Program-made: the position numbers and the translations under genes
Assembly (NCBI GenBank): GCA_021772295.1
Contig: JAJFMG010000140.1
Coordinates: forward strand, 1 to 5,473
DNA length: 5,473 nt
Direction of reading: 5' to 3'
Source: Chlamydiota bacterium
GTDB taxonomy: Bacteria; Chlamydiota; Chlamydiia; Chlamydiales; Simkaniaceae
Shown: positions 1 to 5,473 of the stretch, piece after piece
Layout of the letters: the number at the start of each line of letters is the position of its first letter
Position numbering within the stretch: the stretch's first letter is position 1
The notes under the pieces: generated by a model
The model's database searches: none
Told to the model about the DNA's origin: nothing
The model's input: the letters and a program-made list of their open reading frames with translations, nothing else

Positions 1-10
1 GTGCAAACAT

Positions 11-1992
<1,982 letters not shown>

Positions 1993-2013
1993 ATCTCTAT
2001 TTGCTTTCTAAAG

Positions 2014-2043
2014 AAAAAAGGCCCTTTTTAAGGGCCTTTTTTT
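2014..2043. terminator. Bidirectional rho-independent terminator between groEL and the converging gene
   Basis: A perfect hairpin pairs 2014-2025 with 2031-2042, giving a 12-bp stem around a 5-base loop. The core is GGCCCT/AGGGCC, flanked by six A on the left and seven T on the right (2037-2043). On the + strand the T run follows the stem, about 20 nt after the groEL stop. On the - strand the A run reads as T after the stem, about 10 nt past the stop of the converging 666-codon gene. One element can therefore end both transcripts. Confidence 0.93.
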
Positions 2044-2052
2044 ATTGGAATA

Positions 2053-4053
2053 TTATGCTAAGATGGTGTTGATTGCGCTCTCTATTTTTTCATGAAAATT
2101 CTTTGAATCTATTCGTTTTAATGATTCACTATACTCATTACTTTGGTTAAATCCAGCCCTGTTAGATGGATCTTGCGTTACAGGTGGGAATATCTTGCTA
2201 TTATCGAGCATAGATTTTATTACAGGCAGGGCAAGGAATTCAACTGTCTGCTGCTGGCTGAGTCTCTGATCAACTAGCATTTTTAAATAAGTCGTTTTCA
2301 AAGCAATTGCAGAAGGTTTGTATCCTTCTAAAAATTTTGCAATTGTTCCAAAGATCTTATAAGGTTTGAATTCCGAGTATGGGTTGTGGATTGCACTTAG
2401 CAAGGTTTCTGCAGTTCTGGGAGGGTTTGCTGCAAAAACATCTCTTGCAATTGAACTTGCAAGAGATTCGTCAAAAAAGCTTTTAAAGTAGTTTTCTAAT
2501 ACTTCTTGTCTGCTGGCTAGCTCTTCATCTGTTAAAAATAATTTATCTATAGATTCTGTAGAAGAAGACATGGGAAGTGTTGAGGTACCTGAGCTTGGTG
2601 AATCTGGAGGAGTGTTTGCTCCCGAGGGTAGCTGGGATGCGCCCTCAACTAAAGGGTTGCTTTTCTTTCCCCAACGGCCTCTAGCGCGTCTACTTATATT
2701 CCCTTGGGCCGTTTGGATTTTGGTTGCTGTTGTTTTTTCAGAAAGGAATTGGTCGATTTCCTTCGTTAAGGAACCAATTGCCTCTAGAATAACCGTGTTA
2801 ACTTGATTATCATCACTAACCGTTGATTCGAAATCAATTTTAGCAGATAAAAGATCACTTTTATCGGTTTGTGTAGTAAGCAAATCGATTGCTTTATCAT
2901 GTATTGTGCTTGTAAATTTTGCAACTACCTCTTCTAATAAGTGGTTGCAATATTTTGCTACTAGCAATTCAAGTAACTTATTCTCAATCTTGGTGGATGA
3001 CAGAGGCTTTATAGTTGTTGTTTTAATAGCCTTTCGAAGTGCATCATCTAAGTTAACTGTGAGGGCTGGGGATAGACTAACAAGATTTAGATACACCGAT
3101 TCTTTCAGTAATTCACTTTGAACATTTGGTGTTAGTAGAAGCTTGCCAACAAAGTCATTTTCTAAACCTTCATTTATTAAAAATGCTTTTGTGAGTGATT
3201 CACCTTTGTCTCTCATAAATGCTGTAACGTGAGCATCTACTATTTTTTTATTTTCGCCAGAGTTGATTCGTTGATTTTCTTTAGAAATAGTATTACCTAA
3301 TCGAAGCGGAATCGCTTCAGGTAAAATCTCTTCGCTGTCTATGATTTTTTGTATGTGATCTTCCTTTATAAGTTCACTAGTATCAGATTCGGATAAACCC
3401 TTTTCTTTAAAAATATTCTCTAGCTGTTTTGTTTTTCTGTGCTTTGTACTTAAGGGGCAATCATCTAAAAAAGATACAATATTATTGTGATAATTCTCTA
3501 TTTTAAATAGAGGTACATTTTCTTTTCTATTCCCAGTATTGTCAAGTATCTCAACGGAAATGTTTGTACCTTGTAAAAAGAGAACTGCTGGTGCACCAAG
3601 AGACCCTTGAGGTTTTGACATTTCCTCTGTGATAAGTTCACAAAGACCTACATCCCCATTATGAAACTGTAGAATGTAGCCTTTAAGGAATTCTTTTCGA
3701 TTATTTTTTTCGCTTGCAACAGGATTCGTAAGGTCGACAACATTTTGTGGACTGATGGTTCGTTCCGCAGTAGTTACTTGCTCAACATTTTGTGGACTGA
3801 TGGTTCGTTCTGCAGTAGTTGCTTGTTCGTTATCTATGGAGGATAAGGTGGTTAGTGCAACCTCGTCAACTTTAGTTGCAAGCCTATAGAGTAGATAGAG
3901 GCCAACTGGGAAGATAGCAACTCCTAAGAATATGAGTCCAATCGTTTTCAAACCATTTAGATAATGGTTTTCCTGTGTATAATTCGTTTCTCCTGTCTCA
4001 TGATTGGTAGTTCGACCCAAACCTGCTGGGTCATAAAAGTGTAAGCCAGCCAT
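2053..4053 (-). CDS. Unrecognised 666-residue protein with one N-terminal membrane segment
   Basis: I do not recognise this protein and assign no function. The ATG at 4053 is supported by AGGTGAT at 4057-4063, about 4 nt upstream. Residues 1-36 are polar (MAGLHFYDPAGLG start). Residues 37-59 (TIGLIFLGVAIFPVG and on to LYRLA) form one hydrophobic stretch long enough to span a membrane. It starts too late for a simple signal peptide and is too short for the two-helix hairpin typical of chlamydial Inc proteins. Residues 76-90 and 91-105 are near-identical 15-residue tandem repeats. Residues about 115-450 look mostly helical, with many charged and leucine positions. A basic patch (RRARGRWGKK, 454-463) leads into a Pro/Ser/Thr/Gly-rich linker (about 466-500), followed by a second helical region (about 500-666). 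There are only three cysteines, and I see no enzyme motif. The gene lies downstream of the methyltransferase on the same strand but across a 100-nt AT-rich gap, so it may have its own promoter. A membrane-anchored or secreted host-interaction protein is possible, but that is inference. Codon use and an unbroken 2-kb frame support a real gene. Confidence 0.85.
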   Translation of the reverse strand: MAGLHFYDPAGLGRTTNHETGETNYTQENHYLNGLKTIGLIFLGVAIFPVGLYLLYRLATKVDEVALTTLSSIDNEQATTAERTISPQNVEQVTTAERTISPQNVVDLTNPVASEKNNRKEFLKGYILQFHNGDVGLCELITEEMSKPQGSLGAPAVLFLQGTNISVEILDNTGNRKENVPLFKIENYHNNIVSFLDDCPLSTKHRKTKQLENIFKEKGLSESDTSELIKEDHIQKIIDSEEILPEAIPLRLGNTISKENQRINSGENKKIVDAHVTAFMRDKGESLTKAFLINEGLENDFVGKLLLTPNVQSELLKESVYLNLVSLSPALTVNLDDALRKAIKTTTIKPLSSTKIENKLLELLVAKYCNHLLEEVVAKFTSTIHDKAIDLLTTQTDKSDLLSAKIDFESTVSDDNQVNTVILEAIGSLTKEIDQFLSEKTTATKIQTAQGNISRRARGRWGKKSNPLVEGASQLPSGANTPPDSPSSGTSTLPMSSSTESIDKLFLTDEELASRQEVLENYFKSFFDESLASSIARDVFAANPPRTAETLLSAIHNPYSEFKPYKIFGTIAKFLEGYKPSAIALKTTYLKMLVDQRLSQQQTVEFLALPVIKSMLDNSKIFPPVTQDPSNRAGFNQSNEYSESLKRIDSKNFHEKIESAINTILA
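3739..3828 (-). repeat. Two-copy 45-bp tandem repeat inside the 666-codon gene
   Basis: Bases 3739-3783 and 3784-3828 are directly adjacent copies of a 45-bp unit, identical at 42 of 45 positions. Being a multiple of three, the repeat keeps the frame and encodes EQ(A/V)TTAERTISPQNV twice (residues 76-105). It sits just after the membrane segment. Two of the three differences are silent and one gives Ala/Val, so the duplication looks fairly recent or is held by selection. Confidence 0.95.
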
Positions 4054-4056
4054 ATT

Positions 4057-4063
4057 ATCACCT
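4057..4063 (-). promoter_or_regulatory. Shine-Dalgarno site of the 666-codon gene
   Basis: Read on the - strand the sequence is AGGTGAT, about 4 nt before the ATG at 4053. It is the only clear Shine-Dalgarno match near the start of this frame and supports the chosen start codon. Confidence 0.7.
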
Positions 4064-4153
4064 ATTTTTTATTATCCTATATAATTATAATACCATATTT
4101 TATATTTAATTAGTATAGAATAAAATATTTATTATTATAAATTTATATAATAA
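4064..4153. other. Extremely AT-rich gap between the methyltransferase gene and the 666-codon gene
   Basis: Only 6 of these 90 bases are G or C. The tract includes a perfect 12-bp palindrome, TATAAATTTATA, at 4136-4147, just past the methyltransferase stop. I see no GC-rich terminator stem and no open frame worth calling. It probably holds the promoter of the downstream gene and is easily melted or bent DNA. Confidence 0.6.
4084..4089 (-). promoter_or_regulatory. Candidate -10 element for the 666-codon gene
   Basis: A perfect TATAAT lies on the - strand 30 nt before the ATG at 4053, within a tract of about 93% A+T. No good -35 hexamer sits 16-18 nt upstream; that stretch is only AT-rich. In such a sequence a TATAAT can arise by chance, so this is a candidate only. 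Confidence 0.35.
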
Positions 4154-4945
4154 TTATAGGTTTTTTGTAATTGTTAAGGCGCACCAAGGGTGCATAGAAT
4201 GGATTGTTTTGTTGCAGGTCTTTAATAAACAGTTGGATAGGTATTCATCTAATTTTTCTTCTAATATTCCAGAAATAATCCAATTAGCCTCCATATTTTG
4301 GAGTTTGGGATAGGCTTTAAATACCTCTGATTGTTCATGAGGAAGCATATTAAGTAGAAAAATCACATCTTCTTGATAATAAATGATTTCTGGAAGTTTA
4401 GCTAAGTATTGAACTTCTAGATTGTTTTGAATAGCATTTTTTTGAGCTAGATTGATAGCTTGTGGATCAATATCGACTCCGATGACATTTTTTGCTCCCA
4501 GCGCCTTAGCAGCAAGTGAAAGGATCCCAGAACCAGAACCAATATCGACTACTGTTTTATTACAAATATCTGGGGTAAAAAGTTTTAACATGAGTTGAGT
4601 GGTTTCATGGGAGAGATCTCCAAATGCCTGACCAGGAATTAAAGACAGGTGTGTGGTATTAGAGCCAAATAGTTCAATATTTGGGATAAAGTCTCTAAGA
4701 TTGACTTGAATAAGCCCATCTTTCATAGAGGGAGAGAACAAAGCTGCTTGGTTTCCCCAATCATTTGTAGGATGGCTAAGAAATGTAACATTCTGAGAAG
4801 GAGGAACAATGGTACTTCCATGAAACGCTCCAATATAGAGCTTAGAGTCTTCTTCAATAGTATATAGATCTACAAAGCCATTTTGTAATAGCTCATTTTC
4901 TGCTAGCTTTTGAGTACTGGTCACAGCAAAGTAATAACAAATCAT
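4154..4945 (-). CDS. prmA: Ribosomal protein L11 methyltransferase (PrmA family)
   Basis: PrmA transfers methyl groups from S-adenosylmethionine to amino groups of ribosomal protein L11 in the cytoplasm. The 263-residue product is shorter than E. coli PrmA (293). An N-terminal substrate-recognition domain of about 85 residues starts MICYYFAVTS and has the usual DW signature near 84. The Rossmann-fold catalytic domain follows. It shows the PGQAFGDLSHETT segment (about 107-119), SAM-binding motif I VVDIGSGSG (about 134-142), the acidic ribose-binding strand end GVDIDPQAI (about 156-164), NMLPHEQ (about 199-205, at the place of NILA in PrmA), IISGILEEK (about 223-231) and a final HPWCALTITK (about 252-261). 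This order matches PrmA from end to end. The segment usually AFGTGTHPTT is AFGDLSHETT here, so the family call is sure but exact substrate identity less so. The ATG at 4945 is the first Met in frame and gives a normal PrmA N-terminus, although no clear Shine-Dalgarno precedes it. Confidence 0.88.
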   Translation of the reverse strand: MICYYFAVTSTQKLAENELLQNGFVDLYTIEEDSKLYIGAFHGSTIVPPSQNVTFLSHPTNDWGNQAALFSPSMKDGLIQVNLRDFIPNIELFGSNTTHLSLIPGQAFGDLSHETTQLMLKLFTPDICNKTVVDIGSGSGILSLAAKALGAKNVIGVDIDPQAINLAQKNAIQNNLEVQYLAKLPEIIYYQEDVIFLLNMLPHEQSEVFKAYPKLQNMEANWIISGILEEKLDEYLSNCLLKTCNKTIHSMHPWCALTITKNL

Positions 4946-4991
4946 AACGTAATTATCGTATCTTTGAGCTGAAAAGCCAATAAAAGATCTG

Positions 4992-4997
4992 ATTATA
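4992..4997 (-). promoter_or_regulatory. Candidate -10 element of the prmA promoter
   Basis: TATAAT on the - strand lies 46 nt before the prmA ATG, which would place the transcription start near 4985 with a leader of about 40 nt. The spacer and any -35 element would fall inside the inverted repeat at 4998-5040. The sequence at the right distance (about 5014-5021) is a poor match to TTGACA, so the promoter is either weak at -35 or regulated. Confidence 0.5.
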
Positions 4998-5040
4998 GCC
5001 GGAATTTCCTAAAAACACATGGTTTTTAGAAAATATCGGC
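4998..5040. repeat. Long imperfect inverted repeat (hairpin) between divergent genes
   Basis: Arms 4998-5016 and 5022-5040 pair around a 5-base loop (ACATG). The inner 8 bp (CTAAAAAC/GTTTTTAG) and the outer 4 bp (GCCG/CGGC) are perfect. Between them are four A-T pairs, two mismatches and one G-T pair, so 17 of 19 positions can pair. The + strand continues into seven A at 5041-5047, so it is not a standard terminator for + strand transcription. The - strand continues directly into TATAAT. It may be an operator straddling the prmA promoter, a cruciform-forming site, or the remnant of a small inverted-repeat element. Confidence 0.75.
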
Positions 5041-5150
5041 AAAAAAATGAAGATAATGTCTAAAGAGGTGAAAGGAAGGAATTTCAACTATGGGCATAGT
5101 GGATATACAATTGTTGGTACAGTAAGTTATCATCCGTTGATACGTTCCTT

Positions 5151-5156
5151 GGAGGT
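5151..5156 (+). promoter_or_regulatory. Shine-Dalgarno site that sets the antitoxin start
   Basis: GGAGGT lies 4 nt before the ATG at 5161, a near-perfect ribosome site. The same frame is open back to an ATG at 5047, but that codon has no purine-rich site, and homology to AbrB/MazE-type antitoxins begins exactly at 5161. The downstream start is therefore preferred. Confidence 0.8.
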
Positions 5157-5160
5157 AAAT

Positions 5161-5388
5161 ATGAAGATAAAAAAACTATCGAAGCATGGAAATAGTTATG
5201 CCCTCATGATTGATAAGGCTATTTCAGAAGGCACTCTTTTAGAACTCAGTGCACCAGACGGTTTAAAATTAGTTTTAACTCCTATTGAAGATAAAAACCG
5301 GAAGCGCCTTTCTGAAGCATTAAAATATGAAAAATTTATTTTTTGTCTCTTAGTGATGTTTTACAAATTCATTGTAATCAAGTATTAG
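5161..5388 (+). pseudogene. Degraded AbrB/MazE-type antitoxin of a toxin-antitoxin pair
   Basis: An intact relative would be a small DNA-binding antitoxin that neutralises a Doc toxin and represses its own operon. The first 21 residues, MKIKKLSKHGNSYALMIDKAI, are a textbook AbrB/MazE swapped-hairpin start (KxGNSxAL core). Family members then have a short helix of the LxLLGI type before the next strand. Here the sequence goes straight to SEGTLLELSAPDGLKLVLTPI, so about 6-7 residues seem to be missing. After RKRLSEAL (to about 5322) family resemblance ends. The usual tail of about 15-20 residues is absent, and the frame reads on through the start of the toxin as unrelated residues to a TAG at 5386. 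The 75-residue product would thus lack a core helix and the toxin-binding tail. The Shine-Dalgarno is still good, so decay may be recent. A working but shortened antitoxin is possible but less likely, since the toxin is broken too. Confidence 0.7.
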
Positions 5389-5473
5389 AATTTAGTGATA
5401 AGAGAGATATTAGAGATGAAGAATTACTCATTTGCTCTGTTTACCTTTCAAAGCAAAGCTGCTGCATATCTTT
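5327..5473 (+). pseudogene. Broken Doc (death-on-curing, Fic-fold) toxin remnant, cut by the window edge
   Basis: Doc toxins are Fic-fold kinases that inactivate elongation factor Tu. Read from 5334, the frame gives IYFLSLSDVLQIHCNQVLEF, then SDKRDIRDEELL, which matches the Doc N-terminus (FLxLxxVLxIHxxQxxxxGG then IRDxxLL). The likely start, ATG at 5327, is out of frame: ATG followed by five A gives a stop within nine codons. With four A it would read MKIYFLSLSDV. A second break follows LL: the current frame continues ICSVYLSKQ, whereas the +1 frame gives TFQSKAAAYL (from 5443), like the KAAAYL helix that precedes the Doc active site. Only about 8 codons separate LL from that helix where family members have about 22, suggesting a deletion of roughly 40 nt. 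The catalytic HxFx(D/N)xNK motif would lie past the window end. No Shine-Dalgarno precedes the ATG. A TTG start at 5343 cannot be excluded but would not cure the second break. Confidence 0.65.

Noticed and set aside
1..10. CIRCE/HrcA operator upstream of groES
   Set aside because: Only 10 nt precede the start and none of the operator sequence is visible.
2570..3121. Two + strand open frames (2570-2806 and 2906-3121) opposite the 666-codon gene
   Set aside because: They are short, antisense to a long unbroken frame, and encode nothing recognisable; treated as chance frames.
3193..3900. Possible internal repeat between the middle and C-terminal helical regions of the 666-residue protein
   Set aside because: A few similar F and SL positions can be lined up by eye, but the match is too weak to separate from chance without a profile comparison.
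4054..4153. Terminator for prmA in the AT-rich gap
   Set aside because: Only AT palindromes are present; there is no GC-containing stem followed by a T run.
5047..5160. An upstream ATG giving 38 extra residues to the antitoxin
   Set aside because: There is no Shine-Dalgarno before 5047, family similarity begins only at 5161, and a strong ribosome site precedes 5161.
5326..5346. Programmed -1 ribosomal frameshift joining antitoxin and toxin
   Set aside because: The A and T runs lie out of register for a proper X XXY YYZ heptamer in the antitoxin frame, and both partners carry other lesions; decay explains the data better.

Overview
The window looks like chromosomal sequence from an AT-rich, host-associated bacterium. 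My best guess is a member of the Chlamydiota, probably one of the environmental (Parachlamydiales-type) lineages. This rests on remembered similarity of the GroEL (for example the VCAVKAP and AGANPM stretches) and on the general character of the region; no search could be run.

Left part (1-2045): a groES-groEL chaperonin operon on the + strand, with 23 nt between the two genes. It ends in a strong, symmetrical hairpin terminator at 2014-2043. The promoter, and any heat-shock operator such as CIRCE, would lie upstream of base 1 and cannot be seen.

Middle part (2053-4945): two genes on the - strand, convergent with groEL. The upstream one (4154-4945) is a PrmA-type ribosomal protein L11 methyltransferase. 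About 100 nt after it comes a 666-residue protein (2053-4053) that I do not recognise. It has one N-terminal membrane segment, a 15-residue tandem duplication and a basic then Pro/Ser/Thr-rich linker. The gap between the two genes is extremely AT-rich (about 7% G+C over 90 bp). The - strand gene and groEL share the terminator.

Right part (4946-5473): an intergenic region with a long imperfect inverted repeat (4998-5040) next to a consensus -10 hexamer for the methyltransferase gene. After it, on the + strand, lies what appears to be a decaying toxin-antitoxin locus. An AbrB/MazE-type antitoxin has lost an internal segment and its C-terminus. A Doc (death-on-curing, Fic-fold) toxin follows at once with a broken reading frame and an apparent internal deletion, and runs off the window.

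The genes do not form one pathway. Two housekeeping functions (protein folding and ribosomal protein methylation) flank a lineage-specific membrane protein and a mobile-type addiction module in decay. I found no convincing new system. The points most worth following are the unrecognised 666-residue protein and the deletion scars in the antitoxin-toxin pair.
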